Positions 1 through 5,476 are shown, numbered from the stretch's first letter. The stretch: DNA of 5,476 nucleotides from an uncultured Rhodospirillales bacterium (GCA_937127205.1 CAKZLS010000266.1:1-5476), one strand, 5' to 3'. Notes: a model not told the origin generated them from the letters alone. A program made the numbers and translations.

Positions 1-645
1 CCGCGAAAACGATCGCCATGGTCCGCAGCCAAGCGTGCGGCTGGCCTCCTGGACGCACACCGATTGCTCGAGAAACGCGGTACGGCACAGGAGATAGACG
101 TAAGGATAGAGCACCACCACGAACAGAACGATGGCGCCCTCCAGCGAGCGGATGTTGGGGAACCAATACTCGTGCGGCGTCCACCCCGTGAGGTCCCGGA
201 TCATGCTTTGAACCGGTCCCGCCACCTGGAGAAAGTCGGTGTAGGTATAGGCCAGCACATAGGCGGGAACCGCGAGCGGCAGCATCAATGCCCATTGGAA
301 CACGCCGCGGCCCGGGAACCGGCACATGGCCACAAGCCACGCCGTGGTAATCCCGACAACGGTCACGCCGATCCCGGTGCCGACGCCGAGCCAGACGGTG
401 TTCCAGATGTATTGCCACAGCACCGTGTCCGCCAGATGGCTCCAGGTGCCCTGGCCGGGCAGGAAGACATGGATCGCAACGGTGACGATGGGCAGCGCCA
501 GCAGCACCGCCACCAGGACCATGATCGCGGACAGGCCGAACATGCCGGAGACGCGGCCGCGCAAATCCCTCACCCGCCGCGTCCTCGGCACAGGCGGCAG
601 GGGTAGAGGCGGCGCCTCGATGAGTATGTCCTTGGTCCGGTTCAC
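1..645 (-). CDS. Iron(III) ABC transporter permease, FbpB/SfuB type (N-terminal part, runs off the left edge)
   Basis: Inner-membrane permease predicted to pass iron(III), or a similar ligand delivered by a periplasmic binding protein, into the cytoplasm using a partner ATPase. I translated the minus strand directly: 215 codons are open from a GTG at 645 to base 1. A basic, proline-rich cytoplasmic tail (residues 1-34) is followed by hydrophobic helices near residues 38-61, 83-107, 117-136 and 170-187. The segment at 200-211 (EASRTLGCGPWR) is the EAA-type loop that contacts the ATPase. Members of this COG1178 family are usually about 550 residues with two permease modules, so only the first module is here. 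GTG is chosen because an in-frame TAA lies three codons upstream and the next in-frame ATG is deep in the first helix. No clear Shine-Dalgarno precedes it. The probable operator is 13 bases upstream. The substrate is inferred from family resemblance and operator; thiamine-type permeases are related. Confidence 0.85.
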   Translation of the reverse strand, partial: MNRTKDILIEAPPLPLPPVPRTRRVRDLRGRVSGMFGLSAIMVLVAVLLALPIVTVAIHVFLPGQGTWSHLADTVLWQYIWNTVWLGVGTGIGVTVVGITTAWLVAMCRFPGRGVFQWALMLPLAVPAYVLAYTYTDFLQVAGPVQSMIRDLTGWTPHEYWFPNIRSLEGAIVLFVVVLYPYVYLLCRTAFLEQSVCVQEASRTLGCGPWRSFSR

Positions 646-651
646 AAGGGC

Positions 652-679
652 ATATTATGCAAATAATTCTTATTTGCAA
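652..679 (-). promoter_or_regulatory. Probable promoter of the iron permease, possibly giving a leaderless mRNA
   Basis: On the minus strand a TTGCAA hexamer (679-674) and a TAATAT hexamer (657-652) are 16 bases apart, close to sigma-70 spacing. Transcription would start about seven bases further on, at or next to the GTG start codon at 645. That would explain the missing Shine-Dalgarno. The hexamers are seen directly; the promoter role and leaderless message are inference. Confidence 0.45.
658..678. promoter_or_regulatory. Perfect 9-3-9 palindrome, probable Fur-family operator
   Basis: TGCAAATAA, a three-base centre and TTATTTGCA form a perfect inverted repeat, strikingly A/T-rich in a GC-rich setting. 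It fills the spacer of the probable promoter and ends 13 bases before the permease start, the classic place for a repressor to block RNA polymerase. TGCAAAT half-sites resemble sites of alphaproteobacterial Fur/Mur regulators as I recall them, and the downstream gene looks like iron uptake, so iron-responsive repression is the natural reading. The symmetry is observed; the regulator's identity is inferred. Confidence 0.6.
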
Positions 680-802
680 ATCAGGACGTTTTTCGGGCGT
701 AATGGGGTGGGCGCTCGCGACAAAACATGCTGGCAGGATTTAGGCGGCGATGCCGATCGTTATTGACGACGAACCCTCGGCAAGCCAGTTGTGCGCTTAC
801 CT

Positions 803-1198
803 TTACCCCGCACGTTTCCCGGACGGGCCTGACGGTTCCTCCGTCGGATCCTGAATGAGCACGCTGGCCGGAATTTTCAACTGGGCGTGAAGTTTCCGAA
901 TCATATCCAGCGAAAGCCGGCGTTTGCCGCTGAGCACTTCCGAAACCCGCCCCCTGGCGCCGATCAGCGGCTCGAGATCCCGCCGCGTCAGGCCCAGTTG
1001 TTCCATCCGAAAACGGATGGCGGCGACGGGGTCGGGCGCTTCCATGGGGAAGTGCCTCGCTTCATAGGCGTCCACCAGGGTCACGAGCACATCGAGGCGG
1101 TCACCCTCGGGCGTATCCGGTTCGGCATCCATGAGATCACCGATGGCTGCCAGCGCCGTTTGGTAATCTTGCTCCGTCTTAATGGGGCGAATGTACAT
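803..1198 (-). CDS. higA: HigA-type antitoxin / HTH regulator (E. coli YgjM-HigA, COG5499-like), no adjacent toxin
   Basis: Predicted DNA-binding antitoxin of 131 residues. The N-terminal half (about 1-45) carries the family pattern IKTEQDYQTAL..I..LMDAEP....GDRLDVLVTLV.AYE, the part expected to bind a toxin. Residues about 60-115 form a helix-turn-helix domain with AIRFRMEQLGLTRRDLEPLIG, SEVLSGKRRLSLDMIRKLH and a closing IPASVLIQ. Length and domain order match full-length members of the group containing E. coli HigA. An AGGA sits at Shine-Dalgarno distance from the ATG at 1198. In toxin-antitoxin pairs of this family the HigB toxin gene is normally just upstream, but only 156 bases separate this start from the divergent gene and they hold no toxin reading frame. 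It is therefore an orphan antitoxin or a free-standing repressor, which may control its own promoter and that of its neighbour. Confidence 0.85.
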   Translation of the reverse strand: MYIRPIKTEQDYQTALAAIGDLMDAEPDTPEGDRLDVLVTLVDAYEARHFPMEAPDPVAAIRFRMEQLGLTRRDLEPLIGARGRVSEVLSGKRRLSLDMIRKLHAQLKIPASVLIQDPTEEPSGPSGKRAG

Positions 1199-1290
1199 GG
1201 TTTTCGTCCTGTGGCGACTGCCCTTAACGAAAAGAGAAATCCAATCTCGAACGGTGCTACTTTAGCCATTGTCGGAGAGTTGCGTCATAA

Positions 1291-1335
1291 TACGATGATA
1301 AATTAATCCCTTTCGTCCATCAGGACTACCACTGA
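1291..1335 (+). pseudogene. Possible C-terminal remnant of a HigB toxin gene
   Basis: In one frame after a TAA (1288-1290) the bases read YDDKLIPFVHQDYH and then TGA at 1333-1335. RelE-like HigB toxins of the type partnered by VapI/HigA antitoxins commonly end in a V-x-x-D-Y-H-like tail, and their stop usually lies 10-20 bases before higA. Here 19 bases separate the stop from the GTG of the antitoxin. No other toxin motif is present upstream, so this may be the scar left when the toxin was deleted. Fourteen residues are few and chance is possible. Confidence 0.3.
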
Positions 1336-1354
1336 CGAGCAGGAAGCAAGAACG

Positions 1355-1651
1355 GTGGCAATCAAGGTAGGCATGGAACCGGTGCATCCGGGCGGATTCA
1401 TCCGGCGCTCCGTTCTACCGGACGACCTTTCAGTAACGGTTGCTGCCAGGGCTCTCGGCGTCGGCCGCCCGGCGCTGTCCAATCTTCTTAATGAGAAGAA
1501 TGCTGCGTTGTCGCCCGAGATGGCGCTCCGCGTGGAAAAAGCTTTTGGCGTCAAAATGGACACGTTATTGCGTATGCAGGCGCGTTACGACGCGTTCCAG
1601 ACGCGGCAGCGTGAAGGGGACATTTTGGTGCGACCCTATTCGTCGGCTTAA
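1355..1651 (+). CDS. higA: HigA-family (VapI-like, COG3093) addiction-module antitoxin, toxin missing
   Basis: A 98-residue Xre-type helix-turn-helix antitoxin, expected to neutralise a RelE-like HigB ribonuclease and repress its own operon. The family signature is complete: VHPGGFIRRSVLP near residues 10-22, then LSVTVAARALGVGRPALSNLLNEK (recognition helix region), ALSPEMALRVEKAFGV and the C-terminal MDTLLRMQARYDAFQTR. The length is normal. The GTG start at 1355 is preceded by AGGAAG at 1341-1346, a good ribosome binding site; an ATG six codons later (1373) is the alternative. A toxin gene should lie immediately upstream but only a 14-residue possible tail remains. The gene diverges from the other HigA-type gene at 803-1198, which belongs to a different subfamily. 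It is followed by about 390 bases without a convincing gene. Confidence 0.88.
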   Translation: MAIKVGMEPVHPGGFIRRSVLPDDLSVTVAARALGVGRPALSNLLNEKNAALSPEMALRVEKAFGVKMDTLLRMQARYDAFQTRQREGDILVRPYSSA

Positions 1652-2011
1652 TTGAGCGCGGGTTCTGAATCGTGGCTGATCCGTCGCGCGCCAAGGGCCG
1701 GAAAAAGGGGGCATGCTAAAAGCTAGATGCGACCCAACGCGTACCCTGCCGCGACCAAAGCGAAATACCGGGCGAACGGGCGGAGATCGAACGGCACTGC
1801 TCGGTGTTGCTGAATGCAAAGGAGACGGACATAGCGCTGGTGCGGGCGCGGAGGTAAATGGCGATTCAAGGTCCCCATTTGTTTTCTCGCTGAAAGCGAC
1901 GACGGAAGCCCAGGGGAAACATTTGCTCCGAATCTTGTTCCACAATGTTGTGTGGAGGATCTACGATAGTCCTCTGAAAGCATGCGAAATTGAGGCTCCT
2001 GACCGAAACGT
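1652..2011. other. Region with no convincing gene; possible decayed coding sequence
   Basis: No recognised protein, RNA gene or terminator was found between the antitoxin and the insertion sequence. A plus-strand frame is open from 1713 through this region into the insertion sequence. Its part from about 1866 to 2040 reads protein-like (for example LLRILFHNVVWRIYDSPLK), with less extreme GC than the flanks, but I know no family for it. A second short frame ends at 1855-1857 with EIERHCSVLLNAKETDIALVRARR. These may be fragments of host genes damaged before or by the insertion, or chance open frames in GC-rich DNA. Confidence 0.3.
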
Positions 2012-2038
2012 TGAAACAGAATTGGTAATTCTGTTTCA
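2012..2038. repeat. Perfect 12-bp inverted repeat with 3-base loop
   Basis: TGAAACAGAATT, GGT, AATTCTGTTTCA: all twelve pairs match. No run of T follows on either strand, so a rho-independent terminator is unlikely. It directly abuts the left end of the insertion sequence. Candidate roles are an operator for a dimeric repressor, an RNA hairpin, or a preferred target of the element. The symmetry is certain; the function is unknown. Confidence 0.7.
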
Positions 2039-2080
2039 GGGGATGGAATTTCCGCAACTGGGTATCCCTTTCACCCAAGT
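2039..2080 (+). repeat. Left terminal inverted repeat of the IS1595-type element
   Basis: The inner part, 2061-2080, matches the right end at 18 of 20 positions. The outer 22 bases match poorly and are four bases longer than the corresponding right-end segment. TTTCCGCA at 2049-2056 appears in the right end (3080-3087) in direct rather than inverted orientation, so this end may be rearranged. Confidence 0.6.
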
Positions 2081-3031
2081 ACGTCGGGGTGGGGGGCGAC
2101 GATCATGTGATATGGGACGGGAGGGACAGCAACCGCCTGCTGGGCGAGGCGATGAAAGAGCAATCCCCGAGCTTGTGAGCGCCGGCGGTTGAAACGGAAA
2201 GTGAATTCGTCGAGGTAGTAGTCGAGATGCTGGTGCTGGATGCCGCCTTGGTGGGTGCCGATCAGCCACCGCTTGAGCAGTGAGGCGATCATATGGACGC
2301 GCGGCATCACCTCGTGCGCCGGTTCCGCCCCGCTCTTGATGACGGTGACCCGGTGCTTGTAGCCGGCCGCCGCCAGCCCGGAGTAGCCGTTCCATCCGTC
2401 GGTATGAACCACGGAGCCGGGCACCACGGCACCCTGGACGAAGGGTAGCAGGCTGTCCCCGGACACGTCCTCGATGCGCCGAAGGCGGATACGGCCGACG
2501 CCGCGGCCGCTCTTCTCGGCCGCCACCGCGACGATGGCCTTGGTCTCGGTTTCCCGGCCTCGCTTGCCCTCTTCCGGGCCGCCGACATAGGTTTCGTCGA
2601 CCTCGACGGTTCCGGTGAGGCAATCCCGGCCGGGTCGAACCATCGCCCGGCGCAGTTTGTGGAGCCACGTCCACGCCGTCTCGTAGCTACCCAGACCAAG
2701 CACCCGCTGCAAGCCCAAGGCACTGACCGTTCTTCTGGCTGGTGACGAACCACATCGCCAGAAACCAAAGCCGCAGCGGCGTTCGCGTCCCCTCGAAGAT
2801 CGTGCCGGCCGTCAGCGACGTTTCTCCAGCACAGGCCCGGCAGTGAAATACCCCACGCGCCGTTATCCAAGGTTCCCCGATCGCTCCGCACCGCCGGCAA
2901 ACGAACCCCTCCGGCCAACGCAGCCGTCGAACATAGTCCCGGCATCCCGCATCGGTGCGGAACCAATTGTCCATCTCCTGGAACGTCCGCGGGTAATCAA
3001 CCCCTGGAACCAGGTGTCTCGCATCGGCCAT
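2071..3031 (-). pseudogene. IS1595-family DDE transposase, disrupted by one frameshift
   Basis: Catalyses movement of the insertion sequence when intact. The N-terminal part (ATG at 3031) has the IS1595 zinc-ribbon: a CxxC pair at residues 45/48 (VCRRCG) and another at 64/67 (FHCRAC), followed by AGTIFEGTRTPL. The remainder continues in another frame from about 2726 to the TGA at 2073-2071. It carries the catalytic motifs VEVDETYVGG (first Asp), HTDGWNGY (second Asp) and LDEFTFRFNRR (Glu), with KRWLIGTHQGG between the last two. The frames join at about 2724-2730. There the expected reading SQKNG-x-x-ALGLQRVLGLG needs two extra bases after AACGGT, consistent with a two-base deletion. Restored, the protein would be about 320 residues, normal for the family. 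Members I know are made from one frame and I see no slippery run at the junction, so a null mutation is more likely than programmed frameshifting. Confidence 0.85.
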
Positions 3032-3055
3032 GCCCCAACGTTAGCAGACTCCTCA

Positions 3056-3093
3056 ACTTGGGCCAAAGGGATACCTAGCTTTCCGCATTGCCC
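3056..3093 (-). repeat. Right terminal inverted repeat of the IS1595-type element
   Basis: Read on the minus strand it begins GGGCAATGCGGAAAGC and continues into the shared core GGTATCCCTTT at 3075-3065. It lies just upstream of the transposase ATG (3031), where the transposase promoter is expected. It looks like the better preserved of the two ends. The outer limit is placed at 3093 by the leading GGG. Confidence 0.6.
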
Positions 3094-3277
3094 TGAGGTG
3101 CACACGTTCGGAGCCGCTCCGGCGAATTCGGGAGATAACTCGATCAGGACCGTCCAGCGGCATTAAACGTTTCGACCACAGGGCCTTTTTCACTACACTC
3201 TTGCGAATTGGGCAGAGGTAGAGCGGCTCGCAGGTCCCTATGCGCACGCGGCTTCACGATAGAAATTGGTCCACGCC

Positions 3278-5476
3278 ATGTCACGGTTGGTCTTCCTGAG
3301 CCATTCCGGCATCGACACCGAGGCCGCGCGGGCGCTCAAGGAGCGTCTCCTGGCGGCCCCCGCCGCGCGCGATCAAGATCTCGGCGTCTGGTTCGACATG
3401 GACGACCTGAAGCCCGGCCAACCCTGGCAACCCCAGCTCGAAGACGCCATCGGGAAATCCCATGCCTTCGCCGTCTATTTGGGCAGCAAGGGCGTCATGA
3501 ACTGGGTGGAAGCCGAGGTCCGCCTCGCCCTCAACCGCGCGGTCACCGAGCCCGATTACCGCTTCATCCCGATCCTCGCCAAGGACGCGGATGGCCCGGA
3601 GGCCCTGCCGAGCTTCGCCCAGCAGTTCCAAGGTGTCTTCGAAGTGGAGACCAAAGTCGACCAGTTCGAAAAGCTCATGGGAGCTGTTCTCGGTGTCGCC
3701 GACGCCGGCCAACTTCAACTGGAATCCGAGCCCTTCTTCGGTCTCCGCGCCATCGACGAAGCCCGAAGCCACTTGTTTTTTGGCCGCGAGGCCGAAACCG
3801 ACGCCCTCGTCGATCTGTTGAGCCGGACGCCGCTGGTGCTGGTCACCGGCGACAGCGGCTCGGGCAAGTCGTCGCTGGTGCGCGCCGGTTTGGTGCCGCG
3901 TTTCCGTGGCGGCGCCCTTGCCCAGATCGACGGCGCGCGCCCGGAAGACGCCATCTGGCACGTGGTGACCACCCAGCCGCGCAACCACCCGTTCCGCCAG
4001 CTCGGGGACGCCGTGGACCACGCCGCCACCGAGCTGGGTTTGAGCCTTGCCGACCGGGGCGCCCTCGCCGACTGGGCTTCCAACGGCGACCTGGACAAGG
4101 TTCGCCGGGCGCTTCGCTGTGACCTGCCGCCCGACCGAGCGCGGGTGCTGCTGGTGGTGGATCAGTTCGAGGAACTGCTCACCATCACACCACCGGAGTA
4201 TCGCGAACCGTTCGTCGACCTGCTCCTCGATCTCGCCGACCCCACCGATGGACGCCATCGCGTGATGCTCACCATGCGCCACGACTACGTCAACCTCTGC
4301 AACGGTTTCGACCGGTTGAAGGAACGCCTGGAAGCCGACGACCGGCGCGCCCGTTTCCGCTTGGGCCGCATGAGCGATGACGGTCTGCGGAGCATCGTCA
4401 CGGAGGCGCTGCGTCTAGCCGGCATCGACGCACCCGACCGCGAGGCTCTGGCGGCCGAAGTACTTCGCGACGTGGGCGAGCGGCCGGGCGATCTGGCGCT
4501 GGTCCAGATGGCGCTGACCGAAACCTGGCATGCGCGCCGCGACCGCGGCGGCACCTTGCTGCGCGCGTATACCAACGTCGGCCGGGTCGAGGGCGCCCTG
4601 GCGCAAGCGGTCGAACGCGTCCGAACCCAAGTGCTCGACGACGAACAGCGGTTCCACCTGGACAGTATTCTATTACGTCTCGTGCGGCTGGGCGACACCG
4701 GCGGCGCCACCCGCCGGATCGCGGCCCGGGACGAATTCGACGAGGCCCGCTGGCCGTTGATCCAGACACTGGCAAGCGAGGACGGCAAGCGGCTGGTGCT
4801 TCTAGGCGGAAGCGCCGAGCAGCCGACGGTGGAGATCGCCCATGAGGCGTTGGTCACCGCCTGGCCCTATTTCCAGACCCTGTTGCAGGACTCGGCCGAG
4901 GACAAACGGGTTTTCGATACGCTGATCCCCCGGGCCAAGGCCTGGGCCGAAAGCGAGGACCAGTGGGGTCGGGACAAGCGCCTTGCCACCGGCGCCGATC
5001 TGGAAGTGTTCGCCGCCCTGCACCAAAAGCGCCCGGAATGGCTCTCCGGTGAGGAGCGGCGGTTCATCAACGCGTCCATGGAAACGGAAGAAAAGAGACA
5101 TCGGCGCGATCGCAACAGAACCCGCGCTCTCGCGGCCGTCGCCGCGACCTTGCTACTGGCATCCGTTGCCGCTGGGTGGATGTGGTGGCGAGCGACCGAC
5201 GCCGAAACACAAGCCATGGCGGCCGCAGTGGTGGCAAGGGCAAATGAGAGTCGGGCGCTAGCCGCACTCTCGAAAAACGCATTGAATGAACAAAACAATT
5301 TAGACGCAGTCAAATTGGCAATAGCCGCTTGGCCACGTCGTTTTGGCGGAGATCGCCCAAAACTAAGCGCCGCAATCGAAGTGCTTGGCGCGGCGCAGCT
5401 CAATCAGAGACAGGTCATTCGGCCCCTGAAACACGAAGACAGGGTCATTGGCGCCGTGTTCAACGGCGACGAAACC
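3278..5476 (+). CDS. TIR - nSTAND1 NTPase - transmembrane - WD40 protein (5' part, runs off the right edge)
   Basis: Predicted NLR-like sensor/effector. I translated the plus strand directly: 733 codons are open from ATG 3278 to the edge. Residues 1-140 form a TIR domain: RLVFLSHSGID at 3-13, FDMDDLKPGQPW at 39-50, and NWVEAE at 75-80, where Glu80 fits the WxxxE position used by NADase TIRs. Then PFFGLRAIDEARSHLFFGRE (152-171) opens an nSTAND1 module with Walker A GDSGSGKSS (191-199), Walker B RVLLVVDQFEELLT (D295, E298, E299), TMRHDY (332-337), RPGDLALVQMAL (402-413) and VEIAHEALVTAWP (518-530). A basic stretch precedes one membrane helix (617-637). A linker follows, and LKHEDRVIGAVFNGDE starts a WD40 propeller. 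TIR domains of such proteins commonly cleave NAD+ after oligomerisation; that role here is inferred. No strong Shine-Dalgarno is seen. An in-frame TTG four codons upstream is the only other start before a TAG. Codon use changes after the membrane helix. Confidence 0.92.
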   Translation, partial: MSRLVFLSHSGIDTEAARALKERLLAAPAARDQDLGVWFDMDDLKPGQPWQPQLEDAIGKSHAFAVYLGSKGVMNWVEAEVRLALNRAVTEPDYRFIPILAKDADGPEALPSFAQQFQGVFEVETKVDQFEKLMGAVLGVADAGQLQLESEPFFGLRAIDEARSHLFFGREAETDALVDLLSRTPLVLVTGDSGSGKSSLVRAGLVPRFRGGALAQIDGARPEDAIWHVVTTQPRNHPFRQLGDAVDHAATELGLSLADRGALADWASNGDLDKVRRALRCDLPPDRARVLLVVDQFEELLTITPPEYREPFVDLLLDLADPTDGRHRVMLTMRHDYVNLCNGFDRLKERLEADDRRARFRLGRMSDDGLRSIVTEALRLAGIDAPDREALAAEVLRDVGERPGDLALVQMALTETWHARRDRGGTLLRAYTNVGRVEGALAQAVERVRTQVLDDEQRFHLDSILLRLVRLGDTGGATRRIAARDEFDEARWPLIQTLASEDGKRLVLLGGSAEQPTVEIAHEALVTAWPYFQTLLQDSAEDKRVFDTLIPRAKAWAESEDQWGRDKRLATGADLEVFAALHQKRPEWLSGEERRFINASMETEEKRHRRDRNRTRALAAVAATLLLASVAAGWMWWRATDAETQAMAAAVVARANESRALAALSKNALNEQNNLDAVKLAIAAWPRRFGGDRPKLSAAIEVLGAAQLNQRQVIRPLKHEDRVIGAVFNGDET

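Larger units (their letters stand above)
2039..3093 (-). mobile_element. IS1595-family insertion sequence, about 1.05 kb, probably inactive
   Basis: A transposase gene of IS1595 type is bracketed by matching inverted ends. The inner 20 bases of the left end (2061-2080) and of the right end (3056-3075, opposite strand) agree at 18 of 20 positions, sharing GGTATCCCTTT and CCCAAGT. Outside this core the ends diverge: 22 bases on the left and 18 on the right, both beginning GGG. The transposase stop codon lies inside the left repeat, showing how compact the element is. The expected 8-bp target duplication is not visible: CTGTTTCA lies to the left and TGAGGTGC to the right. The broken transposase and lost duplication suggest an old, immobile copy. 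Outer boundaries are uncertain by a few bases. Confidence 0.75.

Noticed and set aside
64..606. Long plus-strand open frame of 180 codons over the permease region
   Set aside because: Its protein is low-complexity, rich in R, H, P and D. The minus strand in the same place encodes a clear membrane permease with an EAA loop, so this is an antisense shadow.
887..1306. Plus-strand open frame of 139 codons over the minus-strand antitoxin
   Set aside because: The minus-strand protein has complete HigA-type family signatures; the plus-strand product resembles nothing and is its complement.
1565..1983. Minus-strand open frames between the antitoxin and the insertion sequence
   Set aside because: Products are serine-, proline- and arginine-rich with no family resemblance, partly overlap the antitoxin 3' end, and have no convincing ribosome binding site.
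2004..3174. CGAAACGTT left of the IS and its complement AACGTTTCG right of the IS as outer inverted repeats
   Set aside because: Only nine bases match exactly, at unequal distances from the IS ends (about 26 and 72 bases). It could be chance and cannot be a target duplication because the orientation is inverted.
3171..3199. Possible promoter for the TIR-STAND gene (TTCGAC, 17 bases, TACACT)
   Set aside because: The -10-like box is acceptable but the -35-like box matches the consensus at only two of six positions. Too weak to call.
3207..3262. tRNA-like string (GCAGAGGTAGAGCGGCTC) upstream of the TIR-STAND gene
   Set aside because: It resembles a tRNA D-arm, but there is no matching acceptor stem, anticodon arm or GTTCGAATCC-type T-loop within tRNA distance. 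Most likely chance.
3281..4282. Minus-strand open frame of 333 codons opposite the TIR-NTPase region
   Set aside because: It lies opposite well-defined TIR and Walker A motifs and has no recognisable domain. Long antisense frames are expected in DNA with strongly G/C-ending codons.
1..5476. CRISPR array or tandem repeats
   Set aside because: No regularly spaced direct repeats of 20-40 bases were seen anywhere in the window.

Overview
The window is high-GC bacterial DNA. Heavy GCC/GTC/CTG codon use, a FbpB-type iron permease behind a TGCAAAT-type palindrome, and HigA-family regulators point to an alphaproteobacterium, perhaps Rhodospirillales-like. That assignment is inference from style, not from a marker gene.

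Layout. (1) 1-645, minus strand: N-terminal 215 residues of a two-module Fe(3+)-type ABC transporter permease running off the left edge, preceded by a perfect palindrome that overlaps a plausible promoter (probable Fur-type operator). (2) 803-1651: two HigA-type antitoxin/repressor genes of different subfamilies, divergently transcribed (803-1198 minus, 1355-1651 plus). Neither has an intact toxin gene, but a short in-frame tail ending V-H-Q-D-Y-H-stop just before the plus-strand antitoxin looks like the last residues of a lost HigB toxin. (3) 1652-2038: about 390 bases with no convincing gene, ending in a perfect 12-bp inverted repeat. (4) About 2039-3093: an IS1595-family insertion sequence on the minus strand whose transposase is broken by one frameshift. 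(5) 3094-3277: short upstream region. (6) 3278 to the right edge, plus strand: a large open gene of at least 733 codons encoding a TIR domain, an nSTAND1-type NTPase, one transmembrane helix and the start of a WD40 propeller.

How it fits together. Solitary antitoxins, a decayed IS and a multidomain TIR-STAND-WD40 protein form an accessory or defence-like island beside an ordinary iron-uptake gene. The TIR-STAND gene is the most interesting object. It keeps the Walker A, Walker B and TIR active-site glutamate motifs, so it looks like a live sensor/effector NTPase of the NLR-like kind. Its coding style changes towards A/T-ending codons just after the transmembrane helix, hinting that the C-terminal sensor was swapped. 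The gene is incomplete here, so the propeller length and any partner genes to the right cannot be seen.
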